Source: a virus
Virus record (IMG/VR): IMGVR_UViG_3300006737_000186
Location: 1 to 25,357 of that record
Strand: one strand, 5' to 3'
Length of the DNA stretch: 25,357 bases
Positions 1-6,280 of the stretch are shown here, one piece after another. Under the pieces are notes generated by a model that worked only from the letters and a program-made list of their open reading frames with translations, had not been told where the DNA came from and made no database searches. Made by a program: the position numbers and the translations under genes. How positions within the stretch are numbered: the first letter of the stretch is position 1; each line of letters starts with the position of its first letter.

Positions 1-1085
1 GCATGTGGCACAAACCAACCTTGTTGTTGCAAATTACTATTTATTGACATAGTAACAGTACCATCAATAGCTGTATCTCTAGCTAAACCACTGTTTATAG
101 TAAAGCTATCAGAACCAAAACCTCCATTAGCTGCAGGCAGCTCATAGTTCGTGTTAGTAAAACTATTAGTGTTAACTTCCCAGTTCAAGTATTGATAAGC
201 ATATCGGTTATCAACGTGAGATTTTAAACCAGCAGGTGTTACTGCTCTAACTGTATCAGTTCCTGTGTCAGCTTCTGCTGTTGTAGCTAACTCAACTACA
301 CCCTTAGCAGATGCGCTAGCATCACTTGCAGCAACAGTAATTGTAGTCCCACTATTTGTAACACCTATAGGGCTAGTTCCACTTAACGTAAAATCAGCAT
401 TACCACTAGTAACCTCTGCGTTACCACTACTAGTTGAAATCCTAACTCTTTCTATATCTCCTGTATTAGTAGTATAACCAGCTCCATTAGTTATAGCATT
501 ATTATTTAAAGATATGTTAGCCGAGCCATCAAAAGCAACTCCTGCTATAGTTTTTGTGGCTGCTAATTTTGTAGCTGTTGCAGAGTTACCTGAAGTATCT
601 GCAGCATTATTAGGAATGTCTCCAGATACAATCTCACCTCTAATAGTAGCTGAACTTTTATTTTCTACATTATTTAATGTTAGGTCTGTTTTTAATTCTG
701 CTGTTGTTTTAGATTTTACTACTCCACTATCTTCTACTAATATATTTCCACCGCTACTTTTGGAAGCGTATGTTGATGATAGATTACCAGCTATTGTTAA
801 GTTTCCAGACTCATCTATGGTGCAAACTACAGTGCCAGCATGGTCTTTTACTTTTACAGCATTTGTTCCGTTTCCGTCAGTGTCTAAATTTAAATTAATG
901 TCAGTGCTACTTCCAATCTCATCTGTTGATATAGAGTTGACTGATATATTAGAATCAAGATTAACTGTTGCATCTCCTGAAGTGCCACCACTTACACTAA
1001 TATTAGTACCACCTATTACAGATGTAATATCTCCAGCAGTAACTTCAGTTTCTTTTATTTTTGATATTTTAGTATTCTTAGCCAT
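1..1085 (-). CDS. Phage tail fibre / adhesin protein, N-terminal part (runs off left edge)
   Basis: The minus strand is open without a stop from an ATG at 1083-1085 to the window edge, giving about 361 residues of an unfinished protein. It begins MAKNTKISKIKETEV and is rich in Ser, Thr, Asn, Gly and Ala. It carries motifs typical of phage tail fibres: VKVKDHAGTVVCTIDESGNL with a NGTNAV lead-in, short NNAITNGAGYTTNTGD-type repeats, and GVVELATTAEADTGTD followed by TVRAVTPAGL, which in known fibres marks a junction before the distal receptor-binding part. By inference it is a structural host-recognition fibre whose C-terminal tip lies outside the window. The start is 6 bases after the stop of the T9SS-cargo gene, so it is the last visible member of the minus-strand operon. 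There are plus-strand open frames opposite it, but they make no sensible protein. Fibre identity is fairly sure; receptor is unknown. Confidence 0.85.
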   Translation of the reverse strand, partial: MAKNTKISKIKETEVTAGDITSVIGGTNISVSGGTSGDATVNLDSNISVNSISTDEIGSSTDINLNLDTDGNGTNAVKVKDHAGTVVCTIDESGNLTIAGNLSSTYASKSSGGNILVEDSGVVKSKTTAELKTDLTLNNVENKSSATIRGEIVSGDIPNNAADTSGNSATATKLAATKTIAGVAFDGSANISLNNNAITNGAGYTTNTGDIERVRISTSSGNAEVTSGNADFTLSGTSPIGVTNSGTTITVAASDASASAKGVVELATTAEADTGTDTVRAVTPAGLKSHVDNRYAYQYLNWEVNTNSFTNTNYELPAANGGFGSDSFTINSGLARDTAIDGTVTMSINSNLQQQGWFVPH

Positions 1086-1091
1086 AACATT

Positions 1092-2954
1092 TTACTGAAC
1101 TATTATTATGGTTGTAAAGTTTACTTTATCATTAGAAACTTTGATATAATTTATACCTTTTTCTAGCTTTATTCTTGTAGTATTTTTATATAGTTTATGT
1201 TTTCTACCATAGTTGTCTATAACCAAAATATCAACAGGTTCGTTAAAGTTTATGTAATCTTTTGTTGGATTAGGATAGGGAAGATATACGCTTCTCTTAT
1301 ACATGTTTATGTCTACAGGACCTGTCCATCCTTCTTCGCAATAACTATACAAATCATAACAAGTGTTGTCCCAAGAGTTATTACAACAGTATGGGTCAAC
1401 TTGTATTACCCATTCAAAGCAAGCGTCAGGTATATAGTAAGGAACACTAGCATAACATCCAGATTCATAATAACAACTACTGTCTGCTATATTAGCTTCT
1501 ATATTGTAGTTTACTGCTGTTACATCAGTACATCCTTCTACTGGTAGTATACAAGAGCCATTATCCACGTTTGCTAATGGATTATAATTTAAGGCTAAAG
1601 TATCAGTACATCCGTTTACAACATCAATACATCCACCGTTATCTGTATTGCATGTATCACAGTAATTAAATGCTGTAGGGTCTATACATCCAAATATAAG
1701 AGGTATACAACCACCATCATCTACATTTGCATTGGGATTATAGTTAAACGCACCGTCATCCATACATCCTAGAACAACTTCTATACAAGAACCCTCTAGC
1801 TCTACATTAGCTTCAGGATTATAATTCAAGGCTGTAGAATCCATACAACCAAGAACGATAAGTGTTAAACATGAGCCGTTGTCAAAATCTGCTAGGGCAT
1901 TGTACTCAATGTAATTAGGATTAGTACATCCAGCGATATAATAGCAGCTACCATCGTCTGTATTTACACTATCATTATAATTAAGTGCTGTACTATCTAT
2001 ACAGCCATATGTTCTTTCTATACATTCATTACCACAGTAAGGCTCACCAAATATTGAAATAAATGGTGGTATTGGATTTACAAACCCACCTTCAATATCT
2101 ATAGCCACATAGTCCCCTTCAGCAGAATATAAAGAATATCCACACTGCACAGCTGTAAAGTCTGATTGAAATGTTATCTGAAACTCAGCTTTTACAGGAA
2201 GACCTGCGACTAAATTAAAACTGTATGTAGTATCAAAACCATCTACTAGAGTAAAAGTGTCAATAACAGCCCAGCCGAATGGTGGTGAAATATTTGTAGC
2301 TTGTGAAACTATTAAAGAAGAACCAGCCCAGCCGTTTCCAGCTAAGTCGGTTAGTTCTAACTCATGCAGACAATTAGGTATATTAATATCAGTATTAGCT
2401 GAATCTACATAGTTAAAAGCTAAAGAATCTGTGCATCCATATATTATAGGAGTGTAACACATTCCTGTATCTTGAGTTGCTAAAAAGTTATATTCAACGT
2501 AATTAGTATCCATACAACCAAATACAGGTGGAGGTGGAGGACAGTTAGAAGTCACTATTGTGTCCATTAAAAGGTCTCCAAAATTAGCGCTATCTAAAGA
2601 CCATATTGTATCACCACACTGCTCTATATATATAGAGCCGTCTTCTCCTCCCCATAAGCTACCAGCTATACCATCTCCATAAGCATCTTCAACAACAAAG
2701 TAAAAACTGTCTATAGGTGCACATTCACTAGCATACTGAGGTTGATAGTCTATTATATCTAAATACGGACCACCACTCATTAAAGTGTCTCCATAAAAAT
2801 CCATAATATACCAAGAAGTTTCTTCTGGGTACTGGTCAGGATTAATAGTAACATCTAACCCCCATGTTCCTGGAGGGCATTGTCCAAATGCTGTAGATAT
2901 TGTAAAAACAAAAACTATTATAAATGATTGTAAATATTTAATAAATCTGCTCAT
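1092..2954 (-). CDS. Secreted Cys-rich repeat protein with type IX secretion sorting domain
   Basis: Residues 1-24 form a Sec signal peptide (basic start, hydrophobic core, end TAFGQ). The mature protein has about 33 Cys. It contains nine copies of a roughly 26-residue repeat of the form GCxDxxAxNYNxxANxDxGSC, two starting near residues 146 and 173 and seven between 317 and 495. Two DxxGDGxxG-like modules lie near 90-105 and 200-215 (EDAYGDGIAG, TDLAGNGWAG). A Cys/Trp patch with CCNNSWDNTC is near 523-532. The last 65 residues match a T9SS type A sorting domain: YPNPTKDYINF, then VIDNYGR and a beta-rich end. Such proteins are known as surface or secreted products of Bacteroidetes. By inference the host exports it through Sec and then T9SS, so it would reach the cell surface or medium. 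The gene sits 1 base after the LamG gene and 6 bases before the fibre gene. It could be a host-derived accessory gene or a virion-linked adhesin. Confidence 0.85.
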   Translation of the reverse strand: MSRFIKYLQSFIIVFVFTISTAFGQCPPGTWGLDVTINPDQYPEETSWYIMDFYGDTLMSGGPYLDIIDYQPQYASECAPIDSFYFVVEDAYGDGIAGSLWGGEDGSIYIEQCGDTIWSLDSANFGDLLMDTIVTSNCPPPPPVFGCMDTNYVEYNFLATQDTGMCYTPIIYGCTDSLAFNYVDSANTDINIPNCLHELELTDLAGNGWAGSSLIVSQATNISPPFGWAVIDTFTLVDGFDTTYSFNLVAGLPVKAEFQITFQSDFTAVQCGYSLYSAEGDYVAIDIEGGFVNPIPPFISIFGEPYCGNECIERTYGCIDSTALNYNDSVNTDDGSCYYIAGCTNPNYIEYNALADFDNGSCLTLIVLGCMDSTALNYNPEANVELEGSCIEVVLGCMDDGAFNYNPNANVDDGGCIPLIFGCIDPTAFNYCDTCNTDNGGCIDVVNGCTDTLALNYNPLANVDNGSCILPVEGCTDVTAVNYNIEANIADSSCYYESGCYASVPYYIPDACFEWVIQVDPYCCNNSWDNTCYDLYSYCEEGWTGPVDINMYKRSVYLPYPNPTKDYINFNEPVDILVIDNYGRKHKLYKNTTRIKLEKGINYIKVSNDKVNFTTIIIVQ

Positions 2955-2955
2955 T

Positions 2956-3699
2956 TTAAGAATATATGTTTAATTTGCTATTTAAATAGTTTCTAACTAA
3001 GTTTGATTGACCATCAGTTAAAGCACTACTATATATTAATACTTCGTATATGTGTCCTCTAAAACTAGACGTACCAGTGTTACTTGCTGCACCAACAAAT
3101 TTTATATCAAAAGCATTACTATCACTATTAAAAGATATTGTACTTTCTAAATTTCCGTTTATTTTTAAGGTAAAATTATTAGAGCTAGTGTCACTTGCAG
3201 AGGCCATTCGATATTCTAAAAGCTGTTTAGTTCCGTCAGTAGCTATGGCTGTAGACGCAGTAAATTGAGCAGGATTAGTAAATGCATTATTGGCTTTTAA
3301 TCTATGATTATTCGCATTATTACCTTGACCTATTCTTAAAAAGTCTGTACTATTATTAGAAGTAAGTAAACTGTTTGTTGCGGCAGCATCAGCAGAAATT
3401 GCTAAAAATATATGAAAAGAATTTAAAGTTATAGTAGAGTCTAACTCTAGAGAATCTTCATCAGAATCACCAAACCAAAGACCTCCACCGTCATCTAATC
3501 TAGGCCTATATGTATCAGCTGGATGACCTGCATCATTACCATTTCCTGATGAATCAGCCCAAGTGTCTATAGCTGCTGGGTCACTTGAAGAAGTTATACC
3601 TACGCCATTTTGAAGCCAAAGTTGTAAATTACTTATACTAGTTGGAATAAATTCAACTACTCCTCCTGCCTTAACATTACCTAATCCTAATCCTATCAT
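2956..3699 (-). CDS. LamG / concanavalin-like jelly-roll protein, probable virion or fibre component
   Basis: This 247-residue protein has the pattern of a LamG-like jelly roll: ISNLQLWLQNGVG near residues 23-34, then IDTWADSSGNGNDA near 44-57, several amphipathic strands, and the closing strand-helix GHIYEVLIYSSAL followed by an NLVRNYLNSKL helix. This W-x-D-x-SGNGNDA layout is common in carbohydrate-binding modules and in phage fibre or capsid decoration proteins. No signal peptide is visible, so by inference it is assembled inside the cell as part of the particle, not exported. It starts 2 bases after the stop of the thioredoxin-like gene and ends 1 base before the start of the T9SS-cargo gene, within the minus-strand operon. 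The ligand cannot be told from sequence. Fold is likely; role in the virion is inference. Confidence 0.72.
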   Translation of the reverse strand: MIGLGLGNVKAGGVVEFIPTSISNLQLWLQNGVGITSSSDPAAIDTWADSSGNGNDAGHPADTYRPRLDDGGGLWFGDSDEDSLELDSTITLNSFHIFLAISADAAATNSLLTSNNSTDFLRIGQGNNANNHRLKANNAFTNPAQFTASTAIATDGTKQLLEYRMASASDTSSNNFTLKINGNLESTISFNSDSNAFDIKFVGAASNTGTSSFRGHIYEVLIYSSALTDGQSNLVRNYLNSKLNIYS

Positions 3700-3701
3700 A
3701 A

Positions 3702-4025
3702 TTAAAATTTACTCATTATTAGTTCATCTATATACTCTTGAACTTCTTTTTTAGTAGCTACTAACTTAAAACTAAGGTCTGCCTGAAATCTTTTAACTTC
3801 TTCTCCCTCATCAAAAACAACTATTGTTGGAACAACAGCTATTTGATATTTAACTTGATTATTGTCTTTTTCTATTGAAAGAGATTCTTTTTCACAGTCT
3901 GATAGCTTGTTGAACCATGTCACGCTATTTGCTTCGTTGAATCCAGAATTAAAGTGAATTATTTTAACTTGACATAAACTTGATAGAGGTAATATTATTA
4001 ATAATAAAAAAAATATCTTTTTCAT
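3702..4025 (-). CDS. Exported thioredoxin-fold protein lacking the CXXC active site
   Basis: The 107-residue product begins with a signal peptide (MKKIFFLLLIILPLSSLCQ). The Cys sits at -1 after Leu, so this is not a good lipobox and cleavage before Gln is more likely. The remainder follows a thioredoxin fold: strand VKIIHFNSGF, a helix with W and F, then VVPTIVVFDEGEEVKRF, which matches the cis-Pro loop and the two following strands of thioredoxins, and a C-terminal helix. The usual WCGPC is replaced by SGFNEAN, so no dithiol redox centre exists; the remaining Cys residues are not paired as CXXC. By inference it acts in the periplasm as a binding or chaperone-like protein rather than a reductase. 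Its ATG overlaps the stop of the preceding gene as TAATG, suggesting coupled translation. Similar proteins are, from memory, frequent in marine Bacteroidetes phages; their function is not known. Confidence 0.72.
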   Translation of the reverse strand: MKKIFFLLLIILPLSSLCQVKIIHFNSGFNEANSVTWFNKLSDCEKESLSIEKDNNQVKYQIAVVPTIVVFDEGEEVKRFQADLSFKLVATKKEVQEYIDELIMSKF

Positions 4026-4303
4026 TATTTATAAATTTTATCTTCTATTTTTTCTAATGTAACCTTTATATCTTTTACATCTTCTTGTGTTGTCATAATT
4101 GTTTGACGAATGAGTTGGTCTTTCATATCGTATTCAATTCTAGTAATTTCAGGGTCTGGGGCTACAGGTAATTCTTTAGCTTCTGCTATTTCACCTTTTA
4201 ATGTAAACCACATTCCTGTCATACTTACTAAAACAACACCTAATGATATTATAGTTTCTAAGCTAAGTTTAATTTTTGTGTCTTTGCTTATCTCTTGAGC
4301 CAT
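4025..4303 (-). CDS. Small single-TM protein with C-terminal coiled coil; holin/spanin-like candidate
   Basis: The 92-residue product has a polar N-terminus (MAQEISKDTKIKLSLE), one hydrophobic segment of about 20 residues (IISLGVVLVSMTGMWFTL), and a long charged helix ending in KDIKVTLEKIEDKIYK that should form a coiled coil. There is no signal peptide cleavage site. A one-TM protein with a charged helical tail fits phage lysis accessory proteins (holin, inner-membrane spanin) or a virion membrane-contact protein, but no diagnostic motif separates these. It overlaps the next gene by one base (TAATG) and starts 1 base after the stop of a 28-codon gene. The topology is clear; a lysis role is only inference, and no endolysin is visible in the window to support it. 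Confidence 0.65.
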   Translation of the reverse strand: MAQEISKDTKIKLSLETIISLGVVLVSMTGMWFTLKGEIAEAKELPVAPDPEITRIEYDMKDQLIRQTIMTTQEDVKDIKVTLEKIEDKIYK

Positions 4304-4304
4304 T

Positions 4305-4391
4305 TTACATTTTACATTGTTTGTCGCACCATCTTAAACATACTGCTCCAAAAGTTATACTTTTTATTATTTTACAAATTTTATTTTTCAT
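4305..4391 (-). CDS. Tiny Cys-rich peptide gene (28 aa)
   Basis: An ATG at 4389-4391 opens a 28-codon frame ending at TAA 4305-4307. The peptide is basic and Cys-rich: it starts MKNKICKIIKSITF and ends VCLRWCDKQCKM, with Cys at positions 6, 18, 22 and 26 (two C-x3-C spacings). The packing argues that it is real: its ATG follows the upstream stop by 2 bases and its stop precedes the downstream ATG by 1 base, the same close spacing seen throughout this operon. The N-terminal half is weakly amphipathic or hydrophobic. No family is recognised. It might bind a metal, sit at the membrane, or serve mainly to couple translation between its neighbours. A chance frame in an 89-base gap cannot be excluded. 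Confidence 0.5.
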   Translation of the reverse strand: MKNKICKIIKSITFGAVCLRWCDKQCKM

Positions 4392-4393
4392 AT

Positions 4394-5449
4394 TTAAAAT
4401 ATTATATAGTTTACACCTAGTTTAAAGTCATACCACTCTCTGTTCCAATACTTATTGTATTTACCTTCAGCAAATATACCAAAATGTTTGTTAAACTTCA
4501 AGCCTAAAATTAATCCTCCAGAATAGTCATACCATTGTTCTCCATCATTAAACATATGATATGAGTATTCTCCACCATCATTGTAGTGATACGGCATTAG
4601 GTTACCCCATGAATGTAACCAGAAATTTTTAGTGTAGTGATAAAAGTCAAAGCCAACAACGACACTGTACTGCCACTGATTTTCTAATTCGTTTCTTTTT
4701 CTTTTAGCATAATCAGATAGAATACCTGGAATTACAACTTCATTCCAAACATCAGAGCTTGTTGCTATTATTTCTCCTTGAGGATTTTTATATTCACTGT
4801 TATAAACATCTACACTATAACCCTCTTCTATAGCTAGTTGAGTATAGTGAGTGTGACCTGATTCTAAAATCCAATCTTCTAAAGGATTGTATCCGTATGG
4901 TTCTGCTAGTCTAGTAACGCCACCAAAGTTAAATGATAACTTCTTTTTACCATTTATTCTAAATCTTTGTGTGGCTTCATAATATTCTATGTCTGCAAAA
5001 CCATCCTTAATGTATTCTACTTTTGTAAACCATACAGGTCTAACGTATCTTATAAAGTGTTGTTGGTCAAAGTATTCAACACCCTCTTGTCTTTTGTATT
5101 CTACTTCAAACAAATATTCAAAAGAATTTCTACCTATACTAGCAGCATCACTAAATGATGATTCTGTACCATCTTTGAATGGTGATGTTCCTTCATACTG
5201 AAAACGCTGTATCTTACGGATACCCATAGACAAAGAATAATCATAAGGAATAGTTACAGTATCTGTAGAAAGAAAACTGTTATTAACTGAATATACATTT
5301 TCGTCAGCTAATGAAGTTCCACCATTAGAAGCTACATAAAAAGTAGAAAACTTAAATATATCTTTTATTTGTGAGCAACACTTTTTAGGTGCCGAACAAG
5401 CTAATACAAAAAGTAAAATTACTATTAAGTAAGATAATTTATTTTTCAT
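4394..5449 (-). CDS. Putative outer-membrane beta-barrel lipoprotein
   Basis: The 351-residue product starts with a lipoprotein-type signal peptide: hydrophobic core IVILLFVLACSAP with a V-L-A-C lipobox at about residue 18, followed by several more Cys. The rest is rich in Tyr, Trp, Phe and Asn, with many strands of alternating hydrophobic and polar residues separated by polar turns, for example FGGVTRLAEPYG, QYSVVVGFDFYHY, GGLILGLKFNKHFGIFAEGKY and the last strand FKLGVNYIIF. A C-terminal Phe strand is the usual end of outer-membrane barrels. By inference the protein is made in the host and placed in the outer membrane, where it could block superinfection, alter a receptor or help release. 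It could also be a periplasmic beta-rich protein. The start lies 6 bases after the stop of the preceding virion-type gene. No specific family is recognised. Confidence 0.6.
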   Translation of the reverse strand: MKNKLSYLIVILLFVLACSAPKKCCSQIKDIFKFSTFYVASNGGTSLADENVYSVNNSFLSTDTVTIPYDYSLSMGIRKIQRFQYEGTSPFKDGTESSFSDAASIGRNSFEYLFEVEYKRQEGVEYFDQQHFIRYVRPVWFTKVEYIKDGFADIEYYEATQRFRINGKKKLSFNFGGVTRLAEPYGYNPLEDWILESGHTHYTQLAIEEGYSVDVYNSEYKNPQGEIIATSSDVWNEVVIPGILSDYAKRKRNELENQWQYSVVVGFDFYHYTKNFWLHSWGNLMPYHYNDGGEYSYHMFNDGEQWYDYSGGLILGLKFNKHFGIFAEGKYNKYWNREWYDFKLGVNYIIF

Positions 5450-5455
5450 GAATTA

Positions 5456-5845
5456 TTAACTTACAGGTGTAGCTCTGGGTGCTAAGTAAATAATGCAAGA
5501 GCCACCATTTAATTCAACAAAGTCCCATGTACCATATATAGTAACTCCTTTTGGGAATGTGTGAGAAGTAGTAATTATTAGAGATTCATCTGTTGCAGTT
5601 AAATTTGTTACTGCACCAAAAGTAGTTCCTGTTTCGTCTTCTCCGTCTACTGTGCTTATAGAATTAGTTACACCTCCCATGTTTTCAAGGGCCTGAAAAG
5701 TTGTGTCTTCTAACATTGTTATAGCGGCTACATATCTGTTTGCAGAGTTTCCGTTTAAATCTGCTTTAGAGCCATCTCCATTTAAATATATAGAACCATA
5801 CTGACCGAAAGAAAATTCATCGTGTTTTGTTCCTGATAATGCCAT
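5456..5845 (-). CDS. Small beta-rich protein, probable virion component
   Basis: The 129-residue product starts MALSGTKHDEFSFGQYGSI and has no signal peptide. It is glycine-, threonine- and asparagine-rich, with strand patterns YVAAITMLEDTTFQAL and TFPKGVTIYGTWDFVELNGGSCIIYLAP. A segment of the type YVAAITxLEDTTFxAL followed by GVTIYGxW and a closing ...GS-IxYLA strand is, from memory, common in short proteins near fibre and capsid genes of marine phages, where it is annotated as a structural or hypothetical protein. A Bacteroidetes -7 box lies 22 bases upstream of its ATG, so it is probably the first gene of the minus-strand operon when transcribed from that site. The exact place in the particle (decoration, fibre or neck) cannot be told. 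Confidence 0.65.
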   Translation of the reverse strand: MALSGTKHDEFSFGQYGSIYLNGDGSKADLNGNSANRYVAAITMLEDTTFQALENMGGVTNSISTVDGEDETGTTFGAVTNLTATDESLIITTSHTFPKGVTIYGTWDFVELNGGSCIIYLAPRATPVS

Positions 5846-5867
5846 TTTATAATTTTTTAAATTCGTA

Positions 5868-5895
5868 CAAATATAATAAAATTATCTATAAACAA
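5868..5895 (-). promoter_or_regulatory. Bacteroidetes-type promoter for the minus-strand operon
   Basis: Read on the minus strand, TATATTTG occupies 5875-5868 and fits the -7 consensus TAnnTTTG. A TTG lies at 5895-5893, 17 bases upstream, in the place of the -33 element. The box ends 22 bases before the ATG at 5845. The TTG overlaps the last codons of the winged-helix gene. Confidence 0.6.
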
Positions 5896-6208
5896 TTTCT
5901 TTTCCCTCAAGAACTCTATAAAACCTAGTAACTAGTAACTTACCCTTTTGAGATATAGCAAATCTTCTTTCTCTATTGTGAGCTTTTTCTAAATAAACAA
6001 ATATGTATCCAAGTCTATTTAACCTAGGAACTTTAATAGAGGCAAATCTATCCGAGGCTCTAAAGTTTTTTACAACATAAGTATAGTTAAAGTAAGTCAT
6101 ATCATAAACATGAAATAAAAACTCTATTTCATTTACTGATAATCCGTAAGCATCTCTGAAATAATAAAGGACTGGCCTATAGTTTTTTAGGTATCCAGGA
6201 TTAGGCAT
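5882..6208 (-). CDS. MarR-like winged-helix DNA-binding protein
   Basis: The 108-residue product is basic and helical. The segment LSVNEIEFLFHVYDM looks like the first helices of a winged helix-turn-helix, ASIKVPRLNRLGYI fits the recognition helix with its conserved RL..LGYI end, and NRERRFAISQKGKLLV fits the beta wing and following helix seen in MarR and PadR-type regulators (the R-x-x-x-x-x-S-x-x-G pattern). By inference it binds DNA as a dimer. It starts 72 bases from the divergent plus-strand gene and directly follows a possible promoter with a palindrome, which suggests that it may control one or both arms. A role in packaging is also possible, because some small terminase subunits have a winged helix. 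The start MPNPGYLKNY is the only ATG in frame that leaves the N-terminal helix whole. Confidence 0.65.
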   Translation of the reverse strand: MPNPGYLKNYRPVLYYFRDAYGLSVNEIEFLFHVYDMTYFNYTYVVKNFRASDRFASIKVPRLNRLGYIFVYLEKAHNRERRFAISQKGKLLVTRFYRVLEGKEIVYR

Positions 6209-6225
6209 GTATTGAATTTAATTGT

Positions 6226-6258
6226 TTTGGCAAAGTTAACTATTTTATTGTATATTTG
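6226..6258 (+). promoter_or_regulatory. Bacteroidetes-type promoter for the plus-strand arm
   Basis: TTTG at 6226-6229 and TATATTTG at 6251-6258 are separated by 21 bases and match the Bacteroidetes -33 TTTG and -7 TAnnTTTG elements. The box ends 22 bases before the ATG at 6281, implying a leader of roughly 15 bases. There is no Shine-Dalgarno sequence. Confidence 0.7.
6231..6238 (-). promoter_or_regulatory. Possible divergent -7 box for the winged-helix gene, overlapping a palindrome
   Basis: On the minus strand 6238-6231 reads TAACTTTG, fitting TAnnTTTG, and it ends 22 bases before the ATG at 6208, the same spacing as the other promoters here. No clear -33 TTG is present. It overlaps the perfect 8-base palindrome AGTTAACT at 6234-6241, which could be an operator. 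Confidence 0.4.
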
Positions 6259-6280
6259 CTGATAATTAATTTTATTGAAT

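Noticed and set aside
265-1098. Two plus-strand open frames (265-477 and 514-1098) opposite the left-edge gene
   Set aside because: They encode low-complexity Ala/Val/Leu/Ser-rich products; the minus strand here is one long frame with clear fibre motifs, so these are complementary-strand artefacts.
3697-4025. Lipobox in the thioredoxin-like protein (SSLC)
   Set aside because: The residue before Cys is Leu, which is not accepted by lipoprotein signal peptidase, and Cys-Gln suits ordinary signal-peptide cleavage before Gln.
1-6208. CRISPR array or direct DNA repeats suggested by the repeat protein at 1092-2954
   Set aside because: The repetition is at protein level (about 26 residues) with divergent DNA; no regular identical repeats or spacers are seen.
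6275-6280. TTG start six bases upstream of the fibre-like gene at 6281
   Set aside because: All other genes here start with ATG, and 6281 fits the 21-22 base spacing from the -7 box.
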